Positions 34,571 to 42,997 of a stretch of DNA of 64,000 nt are shown here, one piece after another. Under the pieces are notes generated by a model. That model was not told the origin of the DNA. It did not search any database and saw only the letters and a list, made by a program, of their open reading frames with translations. The stretch comes from Mycobacterium sp. GA-2829. GTDB taxonomy: Bacteria > Actinomycetota > Actinomycetes > Mycobacteriales > Mycobacteriaceae. Both the position numbers and the translations under genes were made by a program. Location: the NCBI RefSeq assembly GCF_001499965.1, contig NZ_LQIT01000032.1, forward strand, positions 1-64,000, written 5' to 3'. Every line of letters starts with the position of its first letter. Position 1 is the stretch's first letter.

Positions 34571-36763
34571 ATGCCCATCGCAATCAACGACGAGCACCAC
34601 GCGCTGGCCGATTCGGTGCGCTCTCTGGTGGCGCGGGTCGCGCCCTCGGAGGTTCTGCACGACGCGCTGGAGAACCCGATCCCCAACCCGCCCCCGTACT
34701 GGAAGGCCGCGGCCGAACAGGGTCTGCAGGGCGTGCATCTCCCCGAATCCGTGGGCGGACAGGGTTTCGGCATCCTCGAACTCGCCATCGTGCTCGCCGA
34801 ATTCGGCTACGGCGCGGTCCCCGGCCCGTTCGTGCCCTCGGCGATCGCGGCCGCGCTGATCGCCGCCGACAAACCGGACGCCGAGGTCCTCGGCGGGCTG
34901 GCCTCCGGTGACCTGATCGCCGCGTACGCGATCGACTCGGGGCTGACCGCCACCCGGCACGGCGACAAACTGGTCGTCCGCGGCGAGGTCCGGGCGGTGC
35001 CCGCCGCCGCGCAGGCCTCGGTGCTGGTGCTTCCGGTGGCCATCGACTCCAGCGACGAATGGGTGGTCGTCGACGCCGACCAGCTCGAGGTCGAACCGGT
35101 CGCGAGCGTCGACCCACTGCGGCCGGTCGCGCATGTGCGCGCCAACGCCGTCGAGGTCGGCGACGACCGCGTCCTGCGCAGCCTCACCCGTCCGATGGCC
35201 CGCGCGCTGATCGTCACGCTGCTGTCCGCCGAGGCTGTCGGCGTCGCCCGCTGGGCGACCGACACGGCGTCGGCGTACGCGAAGATCCGTGAGCAGTTCG
35301 GCAGGCCGATCGGCCAGTTCCAGGCCATCAAGCACAAGTGCGCCGACATGATCGCCCAGACCGAACGGGCCACCGCCGCGGTGTGGGACGCTGCCCGCGC
35401 GCTCGACGAGGCCGGCGGAACCCCCTCGGACGACGTGCATTTCGAGTTCGCCGCCGCCGTCGCCGCGACGCTCGCACCGGCCGCCGCACAGCACTGCGTC
35501 CAGGAGTGCATCCAGGTCCACGGTGGCATCGGCTTCACCTGGGAGCACGACACCAATGTCTACTACCGCCGCGCGCTCGTGCTCGCCGCCGCCTTCGGTC
35601 GTCAGGCCGACTATCCCCAGCACGTCGTCGACACCGCGACCGCCACCGGGATGCGGCCGATCGACATCGATCTCGACCCGGACACCGAGAAGCTGCGCGA
35701 GGAGATCCGCGCCGAGGTCGCCGCGCTCAAGGCGCTGCCGCGCGAGGACCGCACCGTCGCGATCGCCGAGGGCGGCTGGGTGGTGCCGCACCTGCCGAAG
35801 CCGTGGGGTCGCGGGGCCGGACCGGTCGAGCAGATCATCATCGCCCAGGAGTTCGCGTCCGGCCGGGTCAAGCGGCCGCAGATGGGCATCGCCGCGTGGC
35901 TGATCCCGTCGATCGTCGCGTTCGGCACCGACGAGCAGCAGCAGCGCTTCCTGCCGCCCACCTTCCGCGGCGAGATGATCTGGTGCCAGCTGTTCTCCGA
36001 GCCGGGCGCCGGCTCCGACCTGGCCAGCCTGACCACCAAGGCCACCAAGGTCGACGGCGGGTGGCGCATCACCGGACAGAAGATCTGGACCACCGGCGCG
36101 CAGTACTCGCAGTGGGGCGCCCTGCTCGCGCGTACGGATCCCAGCGCACCGAAACATCAGGGCATCACCTACTTCCTGCTCGACATGAACAGTGAAGGCG
36201 TCGAGGTGAAACCGCTGCGCGAACTGACCGGCAACGCGATGTTCAACACGGTGTTCATCGACGACGTGTTCGTCCCCGACGACCTGGTGGTCGGTGAGGT
36301 CAACCGGGGTTGGGAGGTCAGCCGCAACACGCTGACCAACGAGCGGGTGTCGATCGGCAGCAGCGAACCGCCGTTCCTGGCGACGCTCGACGGGTTCGTC
36401 GAGTTCGTCCGCGACGGTCACTTCGACCAGATCAGCCAGAACAAGGCCGGCCAGCTGATCGCAGAAGGGCACGCCGCCAAACTGCTGAACCTGCGCTCGA
36501 CGCTGCTGACGCTGGCCGGTGGTGACGCGATGCCCTCAGCGGCGATCTCGAAGTTGTTGTCGATGAAGACCGGTCAGGGCTACGCAGAGTTCGCGGTGTC
36601 GTCGTTCGGCACCGACGCGGTGATCGCCGAGCCGGAATCGCTCGAGTTCAAGTGGGTGGAGTACCTGCTGGGCAGCCGGGCGACGACGATCTACGGCGGC
36701 ACCTCCGAGGTGCAGCTCAACATCATCGCCGAACGGCTGCTCGGGCTGCCGCGCGATCCGTAA
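34571..36763 (+). CDS. fadE6: Tandem acyl-CoA dehydrogenase FadE6
   Basis: The 730-residue protein contains two acyl-CoA dehydrogenase modules. The first (about 1-370) ends with the C-terminal-domain motif QVHGGIGFTWEHD. The second (about 375-730) has the substrate-loop segments WCQLFSEPGAGSDLASL, GQKIWTTGAQYSQWG and TIYGGTSEVQLNIIAERLLGLPR. The size and layout match M. tuberculosis FadE6 (Rv0271c). The N-terminal module may be largely structural. The enzyme would carry out FAD-dependent alpha,beta-dehydrogenation of an acyl-CoA whose identity is unknown. The ATG at 34571 has only a weak upstream GGAG. Confidence 0.9.
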   Translation: MPIAINDEHHALADSVRSLVARVAPSEVLHDALENPIPNPPPYWKAAAEQGLQGVHLPESVGGQGFGILELAIVLAEFGYGAVPGPFVPSAIAAALIAADKPDAEVLGGLASGDLIAAYAIDSGLTATRHGDKLVVRGEVRAVPAAAQASVLVLPVAIDSSDEWVVVDADQLEVEPVASVDPLRPVAHVRANAVEVGDDRVLRSLTRPMARALIVTLLSAEAVGVARWATDTASAYAKIREQFGRPIGQFQAIKHKCADMIAQTERATAAVWDAARALDEAGGTPSDDVHFEFAAAVAATLAPAAAQHCVQECIQVHGGIGFTWEHDTNVYYRRALVLAAAFGRQADYPQHVVDTATATGMRPIDIDLDPDTEKLREEIRAEVAALKALPREDRTVAIAEGGWVVPHLPKPWGRGAGPVEQIIIAQEFASGRVKRPQMGIAAWLIPSIVAFGTDEQQQRFLPPTFRGEMIWCQLFSEPGAGSDLASLTTKATKVDGGWRITGQKIWTTGAQYSQWGALLARTDPSAPKHQGITYFLLDMNSEGVEVKPLRELTGNAMFNTVFIDDVFVPDDLVVGEVNRGWEVSRNTLTNERVSIGSSEPPFLATLDGFVEFVRDGHFDQISQNKAGQLIAEGHAAKLLNLRSTLLTLAGGDAMPSAAISKLLSMKTGQGYAEFAVSSFGTDAVIAEPESLEFKWVEYLLGSRATTIYGGTSEVQLNIIAERLLGLPRDP

Positions 36764-36793
36764 CCGCGGAGGTGTTTGGGTGGTCGACGCGGC

Positions 36794-36820
36794 GGGAACA
36801 AGGGGCGATCACTCTCCGTT
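36794..36820 (+). promoter_or_regulatory. ECF sigma (SigH/SigE-type) promoter for the DUF4193 gene
   Basis: GGGAACA at 36794-36800 and CGTT at 36817-36820 are separated by 16 bases, which fits the GGGAAYA-N16-CGTT pattern of mycobacterial SigH-type promoters; GGAAC-N18-GTT also fits SigE. Transcription would start about 35 bases before the zinc-ribbon gene. No other promoter is apparent in this gap. Confidence 0.55.
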
Positions 36821-36862
36821 GAGTGCTGTGCAGTTCTACCGCGACGACCCGAAGGCACGCTC

Positions 36863-37159
36863 ATGACCGTTGACTACGACGCACCCCGCCGCAACAAGGA
36901 AGACATCGAATCCGACTCGCTCGACGACCTGCCCGTGACGCGCGCCGACGCCCGCGCGGCGGTCCTCGACCTCGAGGACGCCGACCCGATCGAAGCCATC
37001 GACCTCCCCGGCGCCGACCTGTCCGGTGAAGAGCTCACGGTGCGGGTCATCCCGAAGCAGGCCGACGAATTCACCTGCACGAGTTGCTTCCTGGTGTTCC
37101 ACCGCAGCAGGCTGGCCCGCGACGCGGGCGACGCGCTGATCTGCGCCGACTGCGCCTGA
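36863..37159 (+). CDS. DUF4193 zinc-ribbon-like protein
   Basis: The 98-residue acidic protein ends in a zinc-ribbon-type pair of Cys knuckles: CTSC (residues 72-75) and CADC (94-97). The N-terminal half is Asp/Glu-rich and probably flexible (NKEDIESDSLDDLPVTRADA). It belongs to the actinobacterial DUF4193 family, whose role is unknown. A GAAGG lies seven bases before the ATG. The ECF-type promoter upstream suggests induction by thiol or envelope stress, which would suit a protein with clustered cysteines. Confidence 0.82.
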   Translation: MTVDYDAPRRNKEDIESDSLDDLPVTRADARAAVLDLEDADPIEAIDLPGADLSGEELTVRVIPKQADEFTCTSCFLVFHRSRLARDAGDALICADCA

Positions 37160-37186
37160 TGCGGTAACGCCCGGGCGCAGCGGCGA

Positions 37187-37642
37187 TCACGCGTCGGGTC
37201 GCCGGCCCGTGCGGGAGTCGCGGCCGACGTTGAACCGCTGCCGGTAGAGGGCGGCCGCCTCGGCCAGCGTCCGCTTTCCCAGCGCGGCGATCGGGCGGAC
37301 GTCGGTGACCAGCGGTTCGTGGTCTGGTCCGCACCCGACGACGCGGCCGGTCAGCACCCACGCGAACCGCCCCGACTCGTGCAGTTGGGCGTACTGCCTG
37401 ATCCGCCGGGCGATCCAGTCCTCCGCGGGCCGCGGCCACCACGGCTGCGGCGCGATCGCGCTCACCGACAGACCGGGCATCAGGACATCGGCTTCATAGT
37501 CACAGCTCGCGGTCGCGTGACTGTCGGTCTGCGGGCCTTCCGAATACCGCAGGAACACATCGGGTTGCCGCGTCACCAGTTCCACGAGGTCGTCGAGCGA
37601 GTCGATCACCGGCAACGGATCCGGTCCGGAGTGCATCGTCAT
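37187..37642 (-). CDS. Conserved hypothetical protein (DUF6098-like)
   Basis: The 151-residue soluble protein has the order DLVELVTRQPDVFLRYSEGPQTD, LPG-type LMPGLSVSAIAPQPWWPRPAEDWIARRIRQY, and RFAWVLTGRVVGCGPDHEPLV. I recognise it as an actinobacterial stress-associated family of unknown function. A SigF-type promoter lies about 80 bases upstream, back to back with the promoter of the 75-residue gene. No catalytic motif is evident. Confidence 0.75.
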   Translation of the reverse strand: MTMHSGPDPLPVIDSLDDLVELVTRQPDVFLRYSEGPQTDSHATASCDYEADVLMPGLSVSAIAPQPWWPRPAEDWIARRIRQYAQLHESGRFAWVLTGRVVGCGPDHEPLVTDVRPIAALGKRTLAEAAALYRQRFNVGRDSRTGRRPDA

Positions 37643-37723
37643 GGCGCCGCCGGCCCGCAGTGATCGAGATGTGTTGTGATCATGGCCTTTTCCTGTGCGG
37701 TGTCGAAGCTCGGAGCCCGCCGC

Positions 37724-37748
37724 TTACCCGGGCTGAGTCGGCTCAAAC
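37724..37748 (-). promoter_or_regulatory. SigF-type promoter, minus strand
   Basis: On the minus strand GTTT (37748-37745) and GGGTAA (37729-37724) are 15 bases apart, matching the mycobacterial SigF pattern GTTT-N15-17-GGGTAT. It points at the DUF6098-like gene. Confidence 0.6.
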
Positions 37749-37754
37749 CGTCGC

Positions 37755-37779
37755 GTTTACGGCGTGTGCACCCGGGTAG
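37755..37779 (+). promoter_or_regulatory. SigF-type promoter, plus strand
   Basis: GTTT (37755-37758) and GGGTAG (37774-37779) are 15 bases apart. The site faces the 75-residue gene, whose ATG is 36 bases downstream behind a GGAGGAAGGAG ribosome binding site. Its -35 lies six bases from the -35 of the divergent site. Confidence 0.65.
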
Positions 37780-37814
37780 TGCCTTCGTACCCACCCATGG
37801 AGGAAGGAGTCACC

Positions 37815-38042
37815 ATGGCCACCGGTGAGACCGGCTTCGACGATGTGACATTCGATCTGATCTCGGTTCAGTACCACTCCCTCAAGGCCGGACATGACTA
37901 CGGCCAGTATGTCCGCGACGCCCGCAACGCCGGACTCGACGACGTCGCATCGTTCTTCGAACAGGTGATGTCGGAGGATTCCGCACGGGCCAAGCAGTGC
38001 CACCAGTTCCTGGCCAAGCTGCAGGGTTCAGCCGGTTCGTAA
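37815..38042 (+). CDS. Small helical protein, SigF-associated (75 residues)
   Basis: The ATG at 37815 follows an unusually strong ribosome binding site (GGAGGAAGGAG). The protein is helical and hydrophilic (DDVTFDLISVQYHSLKAGHDYGQYVRDARNAGLDDVASFFEQVMSEDSARAKQCHQFLAKL) and has the look of a short ferritin-like or rubrerythrin-like helical pair without a full metal site. The strong translation signal and SigF-type promoter suggest an abundant stress or stationary-phase protein. Its stop overlaps the convergent ADP-ribosylglycohydrolase by 15 bases. Confidence 0.8.
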   Translation: MATGETGFDDVTFDLISVQYHSLKAGHDYGQYVRDARNAGLDDVASFFEQVMSEDSARAKQCHQFLAKLQGSAGS

Positions 38043-38927
38043 CCTGGCCAGCGCACTACTGAGGTCGTCGAGCACCGCGGCCTCGGGTAGGTCGACGCGC
38101 TCCAGCCACGGAATGTCGGACGCCCCGGTGAGGCGACCGCCGAGGATTCCGCCGGCGATCGCGGCGGCGGTGTCGGTGTCGCCGCCGAGGGACACCGCGT
38201 AGCGCAGTGCCTCGGCGATCGGCAACCGTTGTCCGACCGCGTGGCGGACGATCTCGACCACCCCGGCCACCGCATCGACGGCGTCGAGTGACACCCCGTT
38301 CGGTCCCGGCCGCCACCGACCGTCGGCGGCGAACCGCACCGGTCGCAGTTCGATGTCGAAAGTACGCTCGCACCAGTCTATTTCGGTGCCAACCGCCGCC
38401 ATCACCGACGCACCGTCCAGCGCGGCCGACGCCATCGCCGCCACGATGCATGCCGCGGCGATCGCCGGCGCCGCGCCGTGGGTGGTGCGGGAGAGCCCCG
38501 CTGTGACGGTGCGGCGCGTCGCGTCGTCGGCGATCCCCCACCCGATCGGCAGCGCGCGCATCGCCGCCCCGTTGGTGTCGCCGGTCGCGGCGTGCACCGC
38601 CCCGTCGGTGCGGAAGCGGTCGAGCGCGGCATGGGTACTGGGTCCGATCCCCCGGATGCCCGGCGCCGCGGTGGCGAGGCGGGTCAGGAAGTCCGCCTCG
38701 TCCACCACGGCCCCGCGGTCGGCGAGGTACTGGGCGACCAGCAGCGTCAGCGCGGTGTCGTCGGAGGTGGCGCCGGGTGGCCAGCCGCCACGACGCGGCA
38801 TCTCGTCGATGCCGGGGCGTGGGATGTCGGCGGCCCGGCAGCCCTCCCACGGCACGCCTGCCGCGTCACCGGCGGCGTAGGTCAGCAGTGCGGCGCGGAT
38901 CCGGGCGGCCACCCGTGCGGTGCTCAT
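38028..38927 (-). CDS. ADP-ribosylglycohydrolase family protein
   Basis: The 299-residue protein has the DraG/ARH signatures: GDAAGVPWE near residue 20, GATSDDTALTLL (about 52-63) with the metal-binding Asp pair, the TNGAAMRALPIG box and the late SLGGDTDTAAAIAGGILGGRL motif that binds the second magnesium. These enzymes remove ADP-ribose from proteins or cleave ADP-ribosylated small molecules. No ADP-ribosyltransferase is encoded nearby, so the target is open. A symmetrical palindrome covers its promoter region. Confidence 0.88.
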   Translation of the reverse strand: MSTARVAARIRAALLTYAAGDAAGVPWEGCRAADIPRPGIDEMPRRGGWPPGATSDDTALTLLVAQYLADRGAVVDEADFLTRLATAAPGIRGIGPSTHAALDRFRTDGAVHAATGDTNGAAMRALPIGWGIADDATRRTVTAGLSRTTHGAAPAIAAACIVAAMASAALDGASVMAAVGTEIDWCERTFDIELRPVRFAADGRWRPGPNGVSLDAVDAVAGVVEIVRHAVGQRLPIAEALRYAVSLGGDTDTAAAIAGGILGGRLTGASDIPWLERVDLPEAAVLDDLSSALARLRTG

Positions 38928-38936
38928 ACCTCACCC

Positions 38937-38962
38937 GTTTCCCGGGTGACGTCCGGGGAAAC
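38937..38962. promoter_or_regulatory. 7+12+7 palindrome between divergent genes, possible shared operator or paired promoters
   Basis: GTTTCCC at 38937-38943 pairs with GGGGAAAC ending at 38962 (arms of 7 bases, 12 between). Read on either strand this gives GTTT-N15-GGGAAA, which is close to but not a good match for the SigF -10. A second repeat, TCACCCG/CGGGTGA, overlaps it at 38931-38949. Confidence 0.45.
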
Positions 38963-38970
38963 CGGGGTCC

Positions 38971-39279
38971 ATGACCAACGATGTCGAGAAGCGCTGGCGC
39001 GATCCGCAGACCTTCCGCTCGGCCGTCACGTACGTCGTCGCAGTGATCGCCGTCGCGGGGGTGTGCTTCGCGTTCTACGCGATCCCCGCCGAGCACTCGC
39101 TGGTCGCGGCGATCCTCGTACCCGCCGTACTGTTCGCCGGTGGCCTCGGCGCGTTCACCCAGACCTACCGGGTGTGGAAAGCCCGTGGCACCTGGCCGAT
39201 CTGGCACGGGGCCGGGTGGTTCCTGTTCATGCTGTTCCTGGTGTGCCTCTCGGTGCCGGGCACCGCGATGACCGATTGA
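38971..39279 (+). CDS. Small membrane protein (102 residues)
   Basis: The protein has three hydrophobic segments: AVTYVVAVIAVAGVCFAFYAI, LVAAILVPAVLFAGGLGAF and WFLFMLFLVCLSV. A short charged N-terminus (MTNDVEKRWRDPQTFR) precedes them. No function is recognised. It is divergent from the ADP-ribosylglycohydrolase gene with a palindrome in the 43-base gap. Confidence 0.7.
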   Translation: MTNDVEKRWRDPQTFRSAVTYVVAVIAVAGVCFAFYAIPAEHSLVAAILVPAVLFAGGLGAFTQTYRVWKARGTWPIWHGAGWFLFMLFLVCLSVPGTAMTD

Positions 39280-39403
39280 GGCATCGCCCCCGCTTATGGG
39301 GCCCCGGCGCCGTCGTTCTTGCTAGGTTCCATGGGACCGCAACACCGCGCTGATCGGAGGTGGCCCGACGAGAGTCCGGAGCCCCGACATCACGCTGCGC
39401 CAG

Positions 39404-40306
39404 TTGCGGTACTTCGCGGTGCTGGGTGCGGAGCTGAACTACCACCGCGCCGCCGAGCGGCTGTTCATCACCCAACCCGCCCTGTCGACCGCGATCAAAC
39501 AGCTCGAACACCTCGTCGGCGTCCCCCTGTTCAACCGCAGCACCCGCGAGGTCGCGTTGACCGACGTCGGCGCATCCTGGCTGCCCCGGGTGCAGGAGGC
39601 GCTCGCCGGTGTGGACGCTGCGATCGGCGACCTCGCCGCCCTCACCGGCCGGACAGGGAACCGCATCCGGCTGGGTTATTTCCTCGGTACCGGCGCCGAT
39701 CTGCTCTACCGGCTGGTGCGCCACTTCGAGGCCGCGCACCCGGAGATCACGATCGAGGCCACCGAATTCGACTTCTCCGACCCGACCGCCGGGCTGGCCG
39801 ACGGCACCACCGAGATCGCCCTGGTCCGCCCGCCGCTGGACCTGCCCGACCATCGCATCTTCGTCCTCGACACCGAGGACTGGGTGGCCTGCCTGCCGCG
39901 GGACCACCGGTACGCCGACCGCGATGAGGTGGACATCGCCGACCTCCTCGAGGACCCCATCGTCTGCGCCCCGGCCAGCGCCGGGGGTTGGCGCGACTAC
40001 TGGATGGCGATGGAGCTGCGCGATCGGCCGCCGACGGTCGCCGCCGTCGCCGCCACCTACGAGGCCGAGACCACCGCGATCGCCCGCGGACTCGGGATCA
40101 GTTTCACAACCGAGGCCGTCGCCCGACTCTACGACCGGCCGGGCATCGTCTACGTGCCGATTCGCGGTCATGCGCCCAGCTACATCGCGCTGGCATGGCA
40201 CCCGGACGCGCTCACAGCGCAGGCCCACACGCTGATCCGGCATGTGGAAGCCGAATGGAACTTCCCGGAGGGCCACGAACGGGAGCGGTCGGCCGACCTG
40301 CACTGA
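39404..40306 (+). CDS. LysR-type transcriptional regulator (start unresolved)
   Basis: The product of at least 300 residues has a LysR helix-turn-helix (LNYHRAAERLFITQPALSTAIKQLEHLVGVPLFNRSTREVALT) and a periplasmic-binding-type ligand domain. The frame continues upstream through DITLRQLRYF, the normal LysR start region, but offers no ATG or GTG. The only standard start is TTG 39404, which would trim the first strand. GGAGGTGG at 39356-39363 is a good ribosome binding site, so initiation may use a rare codon near 39371-39374, or the sequence may hold an error. It precedes an APC permease and an amine transaminase and probably controls them. Confidence 0.82.
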   Translation: MRYFAVLGAELNYHRAAERLFITQPALSTAIKQLEHLVGVPLFNRSTREVALTDVGASWLPRVQEALAGVDAAIGDLAALTGRTGNRIRLGYFLGTGADLLYRLVRHFEAAHPEITIEATEFDFSDPTAGLADGTTEIALVRPPLDLPDHRIFVLDTEDWVACLPRDHRYADRDEVDIADLLEDPIVCAPASAGGWRDYWMAMELRDRPPTVAAVAATYEAETTAIARGLGISFTTEAVARLYDRPGIVYVPIRGHAPSYIALAWHPDALTAQAHTLIRHVEAEWNFPEGHERERSADLH

Positions 40307-40377
40307 TAATCATGGGTTATCGCTCAGATCAGAAACCGAAACTTCCGCTGCCCGACCGCGAGGGCTTCCATTCACCT

Positions 40378-41886
40378 ATGACCGATGCCGCCGCGCCCAC
40401 CACACCGGCGAACGCGCCCTCCGCGACCCCTGACGCCGAGGACGCCAAACTCGCCGAACTCGGATACACCCAGAAGCTCGACCGCTCCGTCGGCCGGCTC
40501 GCCTCCTTCGCGATCGGGTTCGCCACGATCAGCGCCACCACCGCGGTTTTCACCGGGTTCGGCGCCGGTTACTTCACCGCGGGCGCCCCGTTCGTGTGGA
40601 CACTGCTCCTGGCCGGCGCGGTGTTCTCGCTGTGGACGTTCATCGCCGCCGACCTCACCGCCAAGCTGCCCCTGGCGGGTTACTCCTACCAGTGGATCAG
40701 TCGGATCAACGGCCCCGATTTGGCCTGGTTCACCGGGTTCATCGCGCTGATGGGCTGGGTCTGCGGGATGACGGGGGTGGGTTTCATCCTGTCCGGCTAC
40801 CTGGGCGGGCTGCTCGGCTGGGACATGACTCAGACCACGCAGATCCTGCTCGCCATCGGCGTGGTGTTCGTCTGCGTGCTGATCAACATCTACGGCGTGC
40901 GGTTCGCGACGATGGTCAACAACATCGGCGTCAGCCTGGAACTGGTCATCACCGTCGGCGCCACCGCGCTCATCGCGATCATCGCCTTCTCCGCGCCGGA
41001 GAACCACCAGCCGATCTCGGTGCTGTTCACCGGTGGTGAATCCGGCGACAAGGACTCCTACATGCTGGCCTGGCTGGCCGCGGCCCTCGGACCGTTCTTC
41101 GGGTTGATCGGCGTCGAGTCCGGCGCCGACGTCGCCGAGGAGACCAAGGACGCCCGGCGGGTCGTGCCCAAGACGATGTTCTACGCGCTGGTCACCTCGA
41201 TCGTCATCGAGCTGGCGATGTACATCGTCTACGTGCTGGCCATCAAGGACGTCGGCGCCGTGGAGGCCAACAGCTCTGCGCCGATCGAGGAGATCATCAC
41301 CCAGCAGGCCGGACCCGTCGTCACCAAGATCGTCGTCGCCATTGCGCTGACGAACATCCTGGCCTGCCTGCTGGCCAACATCCTGGTCGCCACCCGGCTC
41401 ACCTACTCGATGGCCCGCGACAACATGCTGCCGTTCTCCCACGTCTGGCGCCACGTCTCGGCGAAAAGCAAGGCGCCGACCTATGCGGTGGTCGGATTGG
41501 GTTGCCTGTCAACACTTCTGCTGCTTTCCGCACTAGTCAACGAGAAGGCGTTCAACTACATCATCGGCATCGCCTCACTGCTGTTCTTCTTCGTCTACAT
41601 CCTGCAGACCATCGGCCTGCTGGTCGGCTACCGGCGCGGCACCATCCCGCAGGGTGAGCCCGGCACCTTCGACCTCGGCCGGTTCCGGCTGCCGCTCTAC
41701 GTCACCGCGCTCGTGGTGTTCCTCGGGGTGGCGGTGGCCCTGCTGTTCCTGCCGCAGTTCACCAGCAACAAGTGGGTGTTCCTCGGCATCGTGGCGCTCG
41801 CCGCGATCTGGTGGGCCACCGGCCTGAAGGCCCGGCTCAAGACCGGCGACGCCGGAGCCGCATACGCCAAGAACAACCACCTCTGA
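40378..41886 (+). CDS. APC superfamily amino acid/amine permease
   Basis: The 502-residue protein has about 12-14 transmembrane segments. A hydrophilic Ala/Pro-rich N-terminus leads to the first helix region (LDRSVGRLASFAIGFATISATTAVFTGFGAGYF). AALGPFFGLIGVESGADVAEETKDARRVVPKTM matches the conserved loop of APC permeases. It would take up an amino acid or amine by proton symport. The placement just before an (R)-amine transaminase suggests that it imports the amine used there. ATG 40312 is an alternative start that adds 22 residues; neither start has a strong ribosome binding site. Confidence 0.87.
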   Translation: MTDAAAPTTPANAPSATPDAEDAKLAELGYTQKLDRSVGRLASFAIGFATISATTAVFTGFGAGYFTAGAPFVWTLLLAGAVFSLWTFIAADLTAKLPLAGYSYQWISRINGPDLAWFTGFIALMGWVCGMTGVGFILSGYLGGLLGWDMTQTTQILLAIGVVFVCVLINIYGVRFATMVNNIGVSLELVITVGATALIAIIAFSAPENHQPISVLFTGGESGDKDSYMLAWLAAALGPFFGLIGVESGADVAEETKDARRVVPKTMFYALVTSIVIELAMYIVYVLAIKDVGAVEANSSAPIEEIITQQAGPVVTKIVVAIALTNILACLLANILVATRLTYSMARDNMLPFSHVWRHVSAKSKAPTYAVVGLGCLSTLLLLSALVNEKAFNYIIGIASLLFFFVYILQTIGLLVGYRRGTIPQGEPGTFDLGRFRLPLYVTALVVFLGVAVALLFLPQFTSNKWVFLGIVALAAIWWATGLKARLKTGDAGAAYAKNNHL

Positions 41887-41980
41887 TCCACCACCCCGTT
41901 CACTCTGCGCTGACGGCGCGGTCCACTCGCACTTCGTCGCCACCAGCGCGGAGTCAACGCACGACACTAAGGAAATCGGC

Positions 41981-42997
41981 ATGACCACAACCGAACTCGG
42001 CACCAGCAACCTCGTCGCCGTGGAACCCGGCGCCATCCGGGAGGACACCCCGGCCGGCTCGGTCATCCAGTACAGCGACTACGAACTCGACACGTCCAGT
42101 CCCTTCGCCGGCGGTGTCGCGTGGATCGAGGGTGAGTACGTACCCGCTGAGGAAGCCAAGATCTCGATCTTCGACACTGGTTTCGGCCATTCGGACCTGA
42201 CCTACACGGTCGCACATGTGTGGCACGGCAACATCTTCCGGCTCGGAGATCATCTGGACCGGCTGCTCGACGGATCCCGCAAGCTCCGCCTGGATCCCGG
42301 ATACTCGAAGGACGAGCTCGCCGAGATCACCAAGAAGTGCGTGAGCCTGTCGCAGCTGCGCGAATCGTTCGTCAATCTCACCGTCACCCGCGGTTACGGA
42401 AAACGCAAGGGCGAGAAGGACCTTTCCCGGCTCACCCACCAAGCGTACATCTACGCCATCCCCTATCTGTGGGCCTTCCCGCCCGCCGAGCAGATCTTCG
42501 GCACGACCGCCGTCGTACCGCGCCACGTCCGGCGCGCCGGACGCAACACCGTCGACCCGACCATCAAGAACTACCAGTGGGGCGATCTGACCGCCGCCAG
42601 CTTCGAGGCCAAGGACCGCGGGGCGCGCACGGCGATCCTGTTGGACTCGGACAACTGCGTCGCCGAGGGACCCGGGTTCAACGTCTGCATCGTCAAGGAC
42701 GGCAAGCTCGCCTCACCGTCGCGAAACGCGTTGCCGGGCATCACCCGTAAGACCGTGTTCGAGCTCGCCGACCAGATGGGCATCGAGGCGACGCTGCGTG
42801 ACGTCACCAGCCACGAGCTCTACGACGCCGACGAGCTGATGGCGGTCACCACCGCGGGCGGCGTCACGCCGATCAATTCCCTCGACGGTGAGCCGATCGG
42901 CACCGGCGAACCCGGCCCGATGACCGTCGCGATCCGGGACCGGTTCTGGGCCTTGATGGATGAGCCGTCGCCGCTGATCGAGGCGATCGAATACTAG
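41981..42997 (+). CDS. (R)-selective amine transaminase (PLP fold-type IV)
   Basis: The 338-residue protein is a class IV aminotransferase with the PLP lysine Lys186 in NTVDPTIKNYQWGDL, the active-site segments FDTGFGHSDLTYTVAHVWHG and RHVRRAGRN, and the phosphate-cup stretch TTAGGVTPIN. From memory it is very close along its whole length to the biochemically studied (R)-selective amine:pyruvate transaminase of M. vanbaalenii, which moves the amino group of chiral (R)-amines to pyruvate. It is flanked by a permease upstream and an SDR gene whose 3' end overlaps by four bases. The natural substrate is not established. Confidence 0.9.
   Translation: MTTTELGTSNLVAVEPGAIREDTPAGSVIQYSDYELDTSSPFAGGVAWIEGEYVPAEEAKISIFDTGFGHSDLTYTVAHVWHGNIFRLGDHLDRLLDGSRKLRLDPGYSKDELAEITKKCVSLSQLRESFVNLTVTRGYGKRKGEKDLSRLTHQAYIYAIPYLWAFPPAEQIFGTTAVVPRHVRRAGRNTVDPTIKNYQWGDLTAASFEAKDRGARTAILLDSDNCVAEGPGFNVCIVKDGKLASPSRNALPGITRKTVFELADQMGIEATLRDVTSHELYDADELMAVTTAGGVTPINSLDGEPIGTGEPGPMTVAIRDRFWALMDEPSPLIEAIEY

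Noticed and set aside
39319..39927. Overlapping 202-codon frame at the LysR start
   Set aside because: It is Arg/Pro-rich shadow sequence; the LysR helix-turn-helix lies in the other frame. It does not explain the missing start codon.
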